Shown here: positions 26,519-34,895 of the stretch, piece after piece
Position numbering within the stretch: position 1 is the stretch's first letter
How the letters are laid out: each line of letters starts with the position of its first letter
Assembly: GCF_002210425.1 (NCBI RefSeq)
Contig: NZ_MWQK01000001.1
Location: forward strand, 1 to 64,000
DNA length: 64,000 bases
Origin: Fibrobacter sp. UWB2
GTDB taxonomy: Bacteria > Fibrobacterota > Fibrobacteria > Fibrobacterales > Fibrobacteraceae
Direction: 5' to 3'
Notes under the pieces: model-generated
The model's database searches: none
The model's input: only the letters and a program-made list of their open reading frames with translations
What the model was told of the DNA's origin: nothing
Position numbers and translations under genes: made by a program

Positions 26519-26806
26519 ATGCCTTTTTTTACGAAGAGTAATTTGGAAGATTTGAGAAAGGAAGCCGAACAGCTTTCTATTTGCGTCGAGCATTTTCTGT
26601 ATGCCTCGGAACATATTCCCGAAAGTGACTGGAAAACGAAAGGTTTTTACGACAATTGCATCGAAAAGTGCAATGGCCGCCTGAAGGCGATTCATTTTTT
26701 GATGGAATCGATTCGCCGCGGACGCCCTGTGACTGAAGAGGAATTGGAAGAGGCTCGGGAGCTCGAAGACGAAAAACTTTCTAAATTGAAAAAAGATGCG
26801 AAATAA
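26519..26806 (+). CDS. Hypothetical helical protein upstream of rsgA
   Basis: A 95-residue, mostly alpha-helical, acidic/basic protein ending in a Glu/Lys-rich helix (TEEELEEARELEDEKLSKLK). No family recognised. It overlaps the start of rsgA by 11 bp, so the two are co-translated. The ATG has TATCTT six bases upstream. Confidence 0.6.
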   Translation: MPFFTKSNLEDLRKEAEQLSICVEHFLYASEHIPESDWKTKGFYDNCIEKCNGRLKAIHFLMESIRRGRPVTEEELEEARELEDEKLSKLKKDAK

Positions 26807-28025
26807 CGATTTTGATTCCGACGAAAATGAAACTCCATTGAAGAGTGTACGCACGTCACGGCGCGAACACAGAAGCCGCCGTATCGATGTAATGCGTGAA
26901 TTGGAATCGGGAGTCGTTGATGAACGCCCAATCAAGGAGCGTTTCAGTCGCGAATTTAAAAAGGCAAAAATCAAGCGCATCAAGAATCCGGTCGAAAACA
27001 TCGGTGAAGAAAATTGCGTGGAAGGGCTTGTGCTCGAAGTCCACCGCCGCACCTGCGAAGTGCGATTAAACAAGAAGGAGGTGCCCCCCCGGAATAAATC
27101 CGGGGTGACAGAAGGCGGGCATGACAACCTTCCTACTTCCGACTTCCTACCGTCTACAGTAACAGCTATGTACCGTGCAACGACGTCCAAGACGCTTGGG
27201 GAATTCCCGGCCGTGGGCGACCGCGTCTTGCTCGGGCTTGTGAATGATGCCGATGACGAAGGTGATGGAGTCGGTTCGCAGAAGTATTGCGTTGTGCGAG
27301 TGCTCCCGCGAAAGAGCGAACTCAAGCGCCCGGGCCCGCGCGATAGCTTCTACAAACAGCAGACACTTGCCGCAAATATCGACCAGGTCGTGATTGTTGC
27401 GAGCGTGACGCAACCGGAATTCAACTACGGGTTCATGGACCGCTTTTTGCTTGCCGCAAACTTGAACGATTTGCCGTTTGTGCTCGTGCTCACCAAGATG
27501 GACTTGTTGCCGAATGGCGAAGCGGACCTATCGACGGATATTCGCGACTTCATGAAAATCGTGGACAAGGTGATTCCCGTGAGCGTTAAAAGCGGGAATG
27601 GCCTCGAAGTTTTGCGCAATGAACTCGTCGGAAAGTCCTCTGTCTTTAGTGGTATGAGCGGGGTTGGCAAGTCTACGCTCATCAACGAGCTCGTTCCGCA
27701 TGCCGAACTGCGCACGGGAGATGTCCGCGAACGCGATGGCAAGGGTCGCCATACAACGACTTCTTCGAGCTTGTTTGATTTCCCGGGTGGCGGTTACGTC
27801 ATTGATACGCCGGGGATTCGCAGCATTGGCCTTATGGATATGGAACCGGAAACGCTTGCAAAGATTTTTCCGGGATTCTTCGAAGATGACTTGTTTACAT
27901 GCAAGTTTAGCAACTGTAAGCACCTCAAGGAACCGGGCTGTGCCGTGCGTGCCGCTGTCGAATCGGGCAAAATTTCCGAAGCCCGCTATGCTAGTTACGT
28001 GAGAATTTTGAATTCAGGGAAATAG
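26796..28025 (+). CDS. rsgA: Ribosome small-subunit-dependent GTPase RsgA
   Basis: A 409-residue circularly permuted GTPase that checks late 30S maturation. An OB fold (about 75-180) is followed by G4 TKMD, G5 SVKSG, G1 SGMSGVGKST, switch with TTT and G3 DTPG, then the zinc finger CKFSNCKHLKEPGC. Two features are unusual: a basic N-terminal extension of about 70 residues, and an 84-bp in-frame insertion (27084-27167) in an OB-fold loop made from an intergenic palindromic repeat. The catalytic parts look intact. Confidence 0.93.
   Translation: MRNNDFDSDENETPLKSVRTSRREHRSRRIDVMRELESGVVDERPIKERFSREFKKAKIKRIKNPVENIGEENCVEGLVLEVHRRTCEVRLNKKEVPPRNKSGVTEGGHDNLPTSDFLPSTVTAMYRATTSKTLGEFPAVGDRVLLGLVNDADDEGDGVGSQKYCVVRVLPRKSELKRPGPRDSFYKQQTLAANIDQVVIVASVTQPEFNYGFMDRFLLAANLNDLPFVLVLTKMDLLPNGEADLSTDIRDFMKIVDKVIPVSVKSGNGLEVLRNELVGKSSVFSGMSGVGKSTLINELVPHAELRTGDVRERDGKGRHTTTSSSLFDFPGGGYVIDTPGIRSIGLMDMEPETLAKIFPGFFEDDLFTCKFSNCKHLKEPGCAVRAAVESGKISEARYASYVRILNSGK
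27084..27167 (+). repeat. Palindromic repeat inserted in frame in rsgA
   Basis: CCCCGGA-ATAAA-TCCGGGG (27087-27105), then TGAC and GGGCATGAC, followed by a low-complexity tail to 27167. It adds 28 codons (start PPRNKSGVTEGG) between two OB-fold strands. The same palindrome family occurs at 37239, 37832 and 55980. Confidence 0.7.
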
Positions 28026-28029
28026 ATTT

Positions 28030-28440
28030 ATGTCGAATTATGTTGTAAAAATAGCGCTCATTGCATCGATTATCCTGATGGGTTCAAATATTTCCGAGTT
28101 TTTGGCGAACTTTAAGACTGCAAGCGAAAAAATTGGTGAATTGTTGAGCATGGCCAAGGCAAATTCTGCAACGGAAGCTGAATTGCGTAGATCTAATATT
28201 ATTCTTTCGTGCATCCTTTCTGTGGTCTATGTGGCTTTGGTCTATTTTTCGGATATCGTTATCTGGATTGTTGCTTTAGTTGTCTTGAAATTGCTTTTTA
28301 CATTGCTCGTTTCTGATAAACTGCTCATCCATGTTTTGCGTGAAGGTTCGCTTTCTAAAAAAGGGTATCTGGTCTCAAAATTTGATGCTCTTTTTAACGC
28401 TGTTATGGGACTTGCCTTTGCCATAATTCTGGTATTTTAA
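28030..28440 (+). CDS. Hypothetical membrane protein
   Basis: A 136-residue protein with about four hydrophobic segments: IALIASIILMGSNI, SCILSVVYVALVYFSDIVIW, VVLKLLFTLLVSDKLLI and FNAVMGLAFAIILVF. Polar, helical residues 30-55 lie between the first and second. No family recognised. It starts 5 bp after rsgA and is followed at 2 bp by the next gene, so probably one transcript. Confidence 0.6.
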   Translation: MSNYVVKIALIASIILMGSNISEFLANFKTASEKIGELLSMAKANSATEAELRRSNIILSCILSVVYVALVYFSDIVIWIVALVVLKLLFTLLVSDKLLIHVLREGSLSKKGYLVSKFDALFNAVMGLAFAIILVF

Positions 28441-28441
28441 G

Positions 28442-29068
28442 ATGAAAAAGAATCCTTTTAATTTTGTAAAGTGTGCCGTTGTAGCCTTGGTTTTTGCGCT
28501 TTGTGGAGCTTCATCTTCTTTTGCGCAAGTGGGCTCGGGGGCGACTGCTTTTAATCCGCTTGGCGGGGTTTCTGCAGGTGCGGGGACAAGCATGCGCTGG
28601 CCGTTATTCTTGGGCGGAACTTTTGGGCTTGGCTCTGGAGCGGGTGTTGGCGATGGTAATGGCGTCGGCATTTGCCAAATCAAGCCGTTGATTGGTGCAT
28701 GGATGCCAGGCCTTGCCTTTGTTCGCTTGGGGTATGGCTTTTCGAGCTACGAAGAAAAGGATGATGATGGCAACAAGAACGAAGTTGAAAGTTCGGATTT
28801 TAGCGTTGACTTGGGTGTGCATCTCCTCAGTGAATTTTTCGTGAAAGGTTCTTATTCTCGTGTGGACGCGCTTAGCGAAAAAGGCGATGTCGCATGGAAT
28901 GAATGGAGCGTTGGCTTTGGTACGTTCTGGGTTGTATTCTCGAGGACTTTCCTGACGCTCGATATTGGTTACCATTGGGTACTTGAACATTATGACCCGT
29001 TGATTGATAGGGATGTTTCGGGTGGACGTTGGCAGATGAATCTTGGATTCTCTGTGTTTGTCTATTAA
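28442..29068 (+). CDS. Exported beta-rich protein, probable outer-membrane barrel
   Basis: A 208-residue protein with a clear signal peptide (FNFVKCAVVALVFALCGASS, cleavage near SFA-QV). The mature part alternates Gly/aromatic strands (FVRLGYGFSSYEE, FSVDLGVHLLSEFFVKGSYS, TFLTLDIGYHWVLEH) and ends in a strand with terminal Tyr (NLGFSVFVY), as outer-membrane beta-barrels do. Family not known. Confidence 0.6.
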   Translation: MKKNPFNFVKCAVVALVFALCGASSSFAQVGSGATAFNPLGGVSAGAGTSMRWPLFLGGTFGLGSGAGVGDGNGVGICQIKPLIGAWMPGLAFVRLGYGFSSYEEKDDDGNKNEVESSDFSVDLGVHLLSEFFVKGSYSRVDALSEKGDVAWNEWSVGFGTFWVVFSRTFLTLDIGYHWVLEHYDPLIDRDVSGGRWQMNLGFSVFVY

Positions 29069-29092
29069 TTTGTAATTATTGTGAGTTGCGTA

Positions 29093-29722
29093 ATGAAGAA
29101 TGTTGCTGTTTTGGGTGGTGCTTTTGATCCGGTCCATAAAGACCACATGCGTGTGGCAAGAACTTGCCTGGACCGTGGTTTCTGTGATGAAGTTTGGTTT
29201 ATGCCGAGTCCCGACCGTTGGGATAAGCAACTGAATGCTTCGCCAGAAGACCGCTTTGCAATGCTCGAACTTGCATTCTCTGGCGATAAGCGCTTGTTCC
29301 TTTCGGATCTAGAAATCCAGCAGGGCGATTACCGCGGCTCGTACGTGTTCTTGATGAGCCTCAAGGAAAAATTCCCAGATATCAATTTCCGCTTGCTCAC
29401 GGGTGCCGATACTTACGAAGGCATTCCGCATTGGCGCGATCCCTTGAATTTTTACGGCACGAACTACAACGGCCATTTGCTGCTCCGCGATATTGAACTG
29501 ATTGTCTTTGCCCGCAATGGTTATCCACAGCCGGATATGGAACAACATAAGCGCAACGGTTACGCTCCGCTGTACTGGCTTGGTCCGGAACAGGGCTTTA
29601 ACGGCGTTTATTCGAGTACTGCCATCCGCAGGTCGCTTTTGCTGAACCGGGGTGTGTGCCCGCAGGGGCTGGAACAATCTGTTTACGATTACATCATCAA
29701 ACACGATTTGTACAGGGAATAA
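29093..29722 (+). CDS. nadD: Nicotinate-nucleotide adenylyltransferase family protein
   Basis: A 209-residue nucleotidyltransferase of the NadD type, which makes NaAD from NaMN and ATP in NAD synthesis. It has GGAFDPVHKDHMRVA with the HxGH-like signature altered to HKDH, MPSPDRWDKQ, LTGADTYEGI and YSSTAIRRSL (the ISSTxIR block). The changed second half of the first motif (KDH in place of NGH) is notable, so substrate assignment is moderate. A GTG at 29081 is an alternative start. Confidence 0.7.
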   Translation: MKNVAVLGGAFDPVHKDHMRVARTCLDRGFCDEVWFMPSPDRWDKQLNASPEDRFAMLELAFSGDKRLFLSDLEIQQGDYRGSYVFLMSLKEKFPDINFRLLTGADTYEGIPHWRDPLNFYGTNYNGHLLLRDIELIVFARNGYPQPDMEQHKRNGYAPLYWLGPEQGFNGVYSSTAIRRSLLLNRGVCPQGLEQSVYDYIIKHDLYRE

Positions 29723-29723
29723 A

Positions 29724-30689
29724 ATGGGCAAGGCTCCGTCAGATATGTTCTTTGAAAGCGAAGTGCGCCCTGAATACGAAGGCCGCCTTTTGCTCGATTC
29801 TCTTTGCGACCGTTTCACATACCACAGCCGTGAAGACTGGATAGACCGCCTGACGCGCGGACTCGTGACGATTAACGGTGCAACAGCCAATGTAGAGACT
29901 GTAGCGCATCGCGGCGACAAGGTCGTTTACCATGTTGAAAACTACAGCGAACCCGAAGTCCCGACTGATTTTGAAACGGTCTTTGAAGATGATGAATTTA
30001 TTCTAGTCGCAAAGCCGGCTGGCGTGCCTGTACACCATACGGGCCGCATTTTCTACAACACGTTTGCTGCAATCATCCGTCGCGAATTCGATTCCGAGAC
30101 GGCAACGCCGATGCATCGATTGGACCGCGATACGGGCGGACTTATCTTGTTTGCAAGGTATGGCGAAACGGCTGCACGTTTCCAGAAAAATCTGGACCGC
30201 ATTTTGCTCCGCAAGTTCTACCTTGCGGTCGTGCGTGGAAAATTCCCAGAAGGCGAAGTGGAATGCCACATGCCTTTGCGAGAAGACCCGGAAGACCCGA
30301 TTCGCTTGCGCATGCACCACCGTGTTGATGGCAAGGAATGCTTTACGCGCTTTAAGCTCGTGCGCCATTTGGATTGCCCGGAAATTGCACCGGAACTTTC
30401 GCTTGTCGAGGCGGAGCTCATTACGGGACGTAAGCACCAGATTCGTGCGCACCTCGCTGAAATGGGTTACCCGATCGTGGGGGACCGCCTGTATTACCGC
30501 GATGGTGAATTTTACCAGAAACTCGCGCAGGGCGGAGAACTCACCGACGAAGATATCAAGGTGCTTGGCGCTCACAACCAGATGCTTTTTGCGTACAAGG
30601 TCGAACTCCAGCTCCCGTACTGGAAAGAACCCCGCACCTTCGAAAGCCACGCGTACCCCGCTGATATGGCAAAACTCCTCGCAGAATAA
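29724..30689 (+). CDS. RluA-family RNA pseudouridine synthase
   Basis: A 321-residue enzyme. An S4-like N-terminal part (about 20-75) is followed by the RluA core: VAKPAGVPVHHTGR, the catalytic HRLDRDTGGLILFAR with the active Asp, RKFYLAVVRGKF, and GRKHQIRAHLAEMGYPIVGD. The RNA target (23S or tRNA site) cannot be fixed. It starts 1 bp after the nadD-like stop and ends at a strong terminator. Confidence 0.88.
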   Translation: MGKAPSDMFFESEVRPEYEGRLLLDSLCDRFTYHSREDWIDRLTRGLVTINGATANVETVAHRGDKVVYHVENYSEPEVPTDFETVFEDDEFILVAKPAGVPVHHTGRIFYNTFAAIIRREFDSETATPMHRLDRDTGGLILFARYGETAARFQKNLDRILLRKFYLAVVRGKFPEGEVECHMPLREDPEDPIRLRMHHRVDGKECFTRFKLVRHLDCPEIAPELSLVEAELITGRKHQIRAHLAEMGYPIVGDRLYYRDGEFYQKLAQGGELTDEDIKVLGAHNQMLFAYKVELQLPYWKEPRTFESHAYPADMAKLLAE

Positions 30690-30727
30690 CGCAAAAACGC
30701 GAAAAAATGCGTTTTTTGCGCCGTTTT
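30690..30727 (+). terminator. Terminator before the TonB operon
   Basis: CGCAAAAACGC and GCGTTTTTTGCG around an eight-base loop, followed by CCGTTTTT. Confidence 0.75.
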
Positions 30728-30773
30728 TACATAAAAATTGAATCAGTGCGTGAATTTTTGGCGCACTTCTTTG

Positions 30774-30779
30774 TATTTT
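30774..30779 (+). promoter_or_regulatory. -10-like box of the TonB operon
   Basis: TATTTT ends six bases before the ATG at 30786. This favours that start over the ATG at 30780. Confidence 0.45.
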
Positions 30780-30785
30780 ATGCAC

Positions 30786-31577
30786 ATGAAATTTTCATTC
30801 CTTCCTAAAGTATTGTTGTGTCTGGGGCTTTCTGGCGTTTTTGCCGTTGCCCAAGAAACGGTAGAAAGCGTTCGTCGCCAAATCAAGACGGTCGAGGCCG
30901 AAACCGCTCGCGAAAAATCTATGCACGAAGCCGAAAAGAAGCGCCATGCCGAATTCGTTGAAGTCGGTCGCAAAAAGGTGCAGAACCTCTCGGCCCAGAA
31001 CAAGTCCTTGAAAGCCGAAATCGACTCGCTCAAGGTCGAACTCAAGAAAATTTCAGCGGCCCGCTCCAAGACGAATGGCTCGATCCGCTATTTCGAAAAC
31101 CGCAAGACGAAGTACGCCGATTCTCTTGCGACGGTCATCGATTCTCTCGTGCCGTTCTTTGAATCGGATTTCCCGTACCGCACGGACGAAGCAGTCAAGA
31201 ACATCCAGGAAATCGCAAGCATGTTGCACAAGGGCCTGATAGAAACGGACGATGCTTTGAACCGCACGATGGAAGTCTTTTACGACCGCATCCGCCTGGG
31301 TTACACCACCGAAGTTTGGAAGGGCTTTTTGCAGGTGGACGCTCGCAACGTGGCTGGAACGTATTTGCGCTATGGTGCAGTCGCCTCGATTTTCGTCAGC
31401 AATGACGGTAACGATGTTTTGTTCCTCACTCGTAACGGTCTCGGCTACTCCTGGAAGAACGTCTCCGAAGACCTCACGATGCGCACGGTCCTCAAGGACG
31501 TGATGAAGGTCGCCGAAGGCAAGACTGCTCCAAGACTTGTGACTATCCCAGTATCTTTCCCGAAGGAGGCTAACTAA
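30786..31577 (+). CDS. DUF3450-like periplasmic coiled-coil protein of the TonB operon
   Basis: A 263-residue exported protein. Signal peptide MKFSFLPKVLLCLGLSGVFAVAQ, then coiled coil from about 25 to 100 (Glu/Lys/Ala-rich) and a globular C-terminal half with PFFESDFPYRTDEAVKNIQE and VEVWKGF-like TTEVWKGFLQVD. This fits DUF3450, which in Vibrio TonB2 loci is the first gene before ttpC. It overlaps the next gene by one base (TAATG). It probably works with TtpC in energising outer-membrane receptors. Confidence 0.75.
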   Translation: MKFSFLPKVLLCLGLSGVFAVAQETVESVRRQIKTVEAETAREKSMHEAEKKRHAEFVEVGRKKVQNLSAQNKSLKAEIDSLKVELKKISAARSKTNGSIRYFENRKTKYADSLATVIDSLVPFFESDFPYRTDEAVKNIQEIASMLHKGLIETDDALNRTMEVFYDRIRLGYTTEVWKGFLQVDARNVAGTYLRYGAVASIFVSNDGNDVLFLTRNGLGYSWKNVSEDLTMRTVLKDVMKVAEGKTAPRLVTIPVSFPKEAN

Positions 31578-33073
31578 TGAGCTTCCGTAATTTTACCGCT
31601 TTTGTATTTGCCGCGAGCCTCGTGGCGCTCACGCCGACTGCAACACTTGCTCAGCAGAACACGACTGTCGATGCTGTCAAGAAGCGTGCAGAACTCAACA
31701 GCGCGAAGGCTGATCTCGAAGAAGCCCGCCGCAAGCGCGACATGGCTGTCGCCGCCCGCTGGAAGGACCGCGAAACGTTCAACAAGGAACGTGAACTCTT
31801 CAATGAAAAGTATCAGCTCGGCAAGGAACGCGTGGACGCTTTGATGTCCGAACGCACCCGCTTGCTCGAAGACGTGCGCGTGGCTCGCGAAGACTTGGCA
31901 CAGGTCAAGCTCCAGGCCGAAAAGGCACGTGCCGAATACCTCTCGCTCGCCGCTGGTCCGGAACGCTTGGAAATGCTTGCCAAGTTCCAGGAACAGGGCG
32001 TGCCGTTCAAGGTTGCCGATCGCGTCGAAGCGCAGAATAAGGTCAAGAAAGAGATGGGGCTCTACCGCGATGACCCGCTCCGCATTGCCCGTGCGATGCT
32101 TGACGTCGCCAAGAAAGAAATGAAGTTTACGCGTGAAGTCCGCACTGAAAAGGCTGACCTCATGTTCGGTAGCTCGGTTGCCGAAGGCGACCGCATGCGC
32201 TTGGGCGGCCTCTTTGCCATGCAGATGGCGAAGGTCACCGACATCAACGGTTTCCATCCGTCGGCTTTGATGCTCCCGGTGGCAGGCGAAAAGAAGCGCG
32301 TCTATAGCTGGCAAGAAAATCTTTCTCCCGAAACGCGCAAGGACGTGGCGAAGGCTTTTGCTGGTGCGAATGATTCCGCTTTCGTGATGGTGCCGGTCGA
32401 TGTGCTCCTCAGCACCGAACTTTCGAGCGAACTGGCTAACCACCAGGAAACCACGTGGAAAGAAGACTTTGCTGAATTCTTCCATAACGGCGGCATCCTG
32501 ATGTACCCGATTGCAATGCTCTTTATCCTTGGCCTTATCATCTTCCTCGTGCGCCTCGTTTGGCTCCTCATCCTTGGCTTTGGTGGCCGTGGTGCCCGCA
32601 ATGCGGCTAAGGCTCTCGCTAATCGCGACCTTCGACTTGCTACGGCTGAATCCCAGAGTGCTCATGGCGAAGTGGGCAAGGTGTTGCGCTCCGTGCTTGG
32701 CAAGAATTTCAAGGACCGTGCGAGTGCCGAAAAGTCTCTCGAAGTCCTATTCGCAGGCGAAGTGCCAAAGCTCGAAATGGGCCTCAGCTGGATTTCCGTG
32801 TTTGCATCGACGGCTCCGCTCCTCGGCCTTTTGGGTACCGTTATGGGGATGATTGAACTTTTCAATGTCATTACCATGCACGGCACGAGCGACCCGAAAC
32901 TTTTGGCTGGCGGTATTTCCATTGCCCTTGTGACGACGGAAGCTGGCCTTATCGTGGCTATCCCGCTCCAGCTCTTGCACACGCTCCTCGTGAACATCTC
33001 GGATTCTGTCCGTACCCGCATGGAAAAGACGGGCCTTGCCGTCCTCAACGCTATCTGGATTAAGGAAAAGTAA
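31577..33073 (+). CDS. TtpC-like ExbB/TolQ-family protein with periplasmic extension
   Basis: A 498-residue protein. Signal peptide (FTAFVFAASLVALTPTATLA), then about 240 residues of periplasmic coiled coil and globular region. The C-terminal MotA/TolQ/ExbB proton-channel domain has helices near 305-335 (ILMYPIAMLFILGLIIFLVR) and the signature STAPLLGLLGTVMGMIELFN. The fourth-membrane block is ISIALVTTEAGLIVAIPLQL. This is the layout of TtpC, needed for TonB2 activity in Vibrio. It is directly linked to exbB. Confidence 0.82.
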   Translation: MSFRNFTAFVFAASLVALTPTATLAQQNTTVDAVKKRAELNSAKADLEEARRKRDMAVAARWKDRETFNKERELFNEKYQLGKERVDALMSERTRLLEDVRVAREDLAQVKLQAEKARAEYLSLAAGPERLEMLAKFQEQGVPFKVADRVEAQNKVKKEMGLYRDDPLRIARAMLDVAKKEMKFTREVRTEKADLMFGSSVAEGDRMRLGGLFAMQMAKVTDINGFHPSALMLPVAGEKKRVYSWQENLSPETRKDVAKAFAGANDSAFVMVPVDVLLSTELSSELANHQETTWKEDFAEFFHNGGILMYPIAMLFILGLIIFLVRLVWLLILGFGGRGARNAAKALANRDLRLATAESQSAHGEVGKVLRSVLGKNFKDRASAEKSLEVLFAGEVPKLEMGLSWISVFASTAPLLGLLGTVMGMIELFNVITMHGTSDPKLLAGGISIALVTTEAGLIVAIPLQLLHTLLVNISDSVRTRMEKTGLAVLNAIWIKEK

Positions 33074-33705
33074 TGGACGAATATTCCGTCATCGAAGCGA
33101 CCATGAGCATCCTGCTGCGCGGCGGCTGGGTGTTGCTCCCGCTATTCATGATTGGGTGGCTGGGCTGGTTCTTGATGTTTGAACGATACGGCTATTATTT
33201 TATGCTGAAAGGCACTTCGACTTCGAAGTTCTTCAAGGATTTGGACACGGTGGGTGAGGAGGCTGCATTTGCAAAACTCCGCAAGCGCCGTTTTGGCTAC
33301 TTCTTGGCTTTGGTCGAAAACGTGCGGAAGTACCGTAAAGATGGTCCTGTGGCTGTACGCAATGCGATGCTCGCGACGCGTCATGAACTGGACGTGAGCC
33401 TTTCCAAGTCGCTCAAGACGATTGTGACTTGTGCCTCGATTGCACCGCTTCTCGGACTTTTGGGAACGGTATCCGGCATGGTGCATACGTTCGAGACAAT
33501 TAAGCAATTTGGCTTTGGGAACCCGGTGCTTTTGGCCGATGGCATTTCCGAAGCGCTCCTCACGACGCAGGCGGGCTTGCTTGTTGCGTTCCCGTTGATG
33601 CTCGTTTATAACTATCTCGAAAGTCGAGTAGATTCTATTGGTGATTTTGCCTGGGGCGAAGCGCTCAAGTTCGAAGAACGTTGCTTTGCCAAGGAGGTTG
33701 AATGA
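33073..33705 (+). CDS. exbB: ExbB-type proton channel subunit
   Basis: A 210-residue MotA/TolQ/ExbB protein with three membrane segments: GGWVLLPLFMIGWLGWFLMF, then SIAPLLGLLGTVSGMVHTF, then EALLTTQAGLLVAFPLMLVY. With ExbD it uses proton motive force to drive TonB. It shares one base with the ttpC stop (TAATG) and overlaps exbD by 4 bp, so translation is coupled. Confidence 0.88.
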   Translation: MDEYSVIEATMSILLRGGWVLLPLFMIGWLGWFLMFERYGYYFMLKGTSTSKFFKDLDTVGEEAAFAKLRKRRFGYFLALVENVRKYRKDGPVAVRNAMLATRHELDVSLSKSLKTIVTCASIAPLLGLLGTVSGMVHTFETIKQFGFGNPVLLADGISEALLTTQAGLLVAFPLMLVYNYLESRVDSIGDFAWGEALKFEERCFAKEVE

Positions 33706-34106
33706 GTTTTATCCGTAAACGTTCGAGAAGCGGTGGAGGCATTGATGTCTCTCCGATGCTCGATATGGTGTTCATCCTTTTGATCTTCTTCATCGTGACT
33801 TCGACATTCACGCGTGAAACCGGCGTGGATGTGACGAAGCCGAAGGCGAGTACCGCAAAGGAACTCGCTAAGGAAAGCATTTTGATTGGTGTCACCCGTC
33901 AGGGGACCATCCACATCAACGAGACGCAGGTGAACCTCTCGACTTTGCAGACCGTGCTCCGCCAGATGATGGCCGAAGCGCCGGATCGCCCGGTGATTAT
34001 CGTGAGCGACCGCGATGCCCCCAACGGTGTTGTTGTTGATATCCTCGATGAATGTAATTTGGCGAAGGTGAGAAAAGTCTCCATTTCCGCGAATAAGGAG
34101 GAGTAG
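33702..34106 (+). CDS. exbD: ExbD/TolR family biopolymer transport protein
   Basis: A 134-residue protein with a short basic N-terminus and one membrane helix carrying the key Asp: IDVSPMLDMVFILLIFFIVT (about 10-29). The periplasmic part ends with the ExbD-type DRDAPNGVVVDILDECNLAKV block. It forms the motor stator with ExbB. It overlaps exbB by 4 bp. Confidence 0.9.
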   Translation: MSFIRKRSRSGGGIDVSPMLDMVFILLIFFIVTSTFTRETGVDVTKPKASTAKELAKESILIGVTRQGTIHINETQVNLSTLQTVLRQMMAEAPDRPVIIVSDRDAPNGVVVDILDECNLAKVRKVSISANKEE

Positions 34107-34117
34107 CTCTCGCTCTC

Positions 34118-34759
34118 ATGCTTGACTTTTGTGCGAAATATTTCCGATTCCCGGTGGCGTTTGTGCTCTCGTTTGTCGTGGGCGCTGTGTTCTTCCTTGC
34201 GATCCCGGTCATCAACGTGTTATTCTTCGATAAAGGCGTGAAGTCTGAAAAAGTTCTCGAAGAAGTGACCGAGGTTGAAGTTCTCGTGAGTGAGAAAAAG
34301 CCCGAAGTGAAGCAGAAGGTCATCCGTACGGTGGCAACTCCGAATACGTTCAAGGTTTCGGCGCACATGGGCGTTTCTCGCAGCCAGAATTTCCAGATGG
34401 ATTTGTCGCTTGCTCGCGGTGCTGCTGGCGATGGCGTTGCCGTAGATGCTGGCTCGATGGAAAACGTAATTTACGAGGCTGGTGAAGTGGATGAACAGGC
34501 GCAAGTGTTGCGTGAAATCCAGCCGAAGTTCCCGGAACGCGCCAAGAAAATGGGCGTTTCGGGTTACGTGAAAGTATTTATTGTGATTGATGTGAACGGT
34601 GACGTGGCTCAGGCTCAGGTGCTGACGCAGGACCCGGCAGGATACGGCTTTGATATCGAAGCGCTCAAGGCTATTCGCCAGTGGAAGTTCTCCCCGGCTC
34701 AGTTACGCGGCTTCCCAGTAGCACAAAAAGCTACAAAGGAGTTCCGTTTTGTCAAGTAA
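34118..34759 (+). CDS. tonB: TonB family energy transducer
   Basis: A 213-residue protein. N-terminal anchor FPVAFVLSFVVGAVFFLAIPVINVL, then a spacer with Glu/Lys/Val-rich stretch (shorter and less Pro-rich than classical TonB). The C-terminal TonB domain starts near 125: QPKFPERAKKMGVSGYVKVF, IDVNGDVAQAQVL, FDIEALKAIRQWKFSPAQ. It links the ExbBD motor to outer-membrane transporters. It matches TonB2-type proteins that lack the long Pro-Lys spacer. Confidence 0.88.
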   Translation: MLDFCAKYFRFPVAFVLSFVVGAVFFLAIPVINVLFFDKGVKSEKVLEEVTEVEVLVSEKKPEVKQKVIRTVATPNTFKVSAHMGVSRSQNFQMDLSLARGAAGDGVAVDAGSMENVIYEAGEVDEQAQVLREIQPKFPERAKKMGVSGYVKVFIVIDVNGDVAQAQVLTQDPAGYGFDIEALKAIRQWKFSPAQLRGFPVAQKATKEFRFVK

Positions 34760-34806
34760 TTTTAATTACAAATTTGGGAACTCTTTGAGTAATGCTACCC
34801 GTACCG

Positions 34807-34885
34807 CATGCGGGCGGGGCCCCAGCTCGGAGTTGCGAAGGCCGCACGGGCCCCTCCCTGCACCCTCCCCATCCTTGGCCGACGC
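34807..34885. repeat. GC-rich mosaic repeat, copy 1
   Basis: It starts with a 25-bp block (34807-34831, CATGCGGGCGGGGCCCCAGC then TCGGA) and ends CCCATCC-TTGGCCGACGC. The 25-mer and the ending recur at 39098-39223, where a longer inner segment separates them. It lies between tonB and the TPR gene, and creates a spurious upstream extension of the TPR reading frame. Confidence 0.7.
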
Positions 34886-34895
34886 GAATGTAGTG

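Noticed and set aside
34749-34895. Upstream extension of the TPR gene
   Set aside because: The added residues come from the GC-rich repeat and a proline-rich stretch; the signal peptide would be buried.
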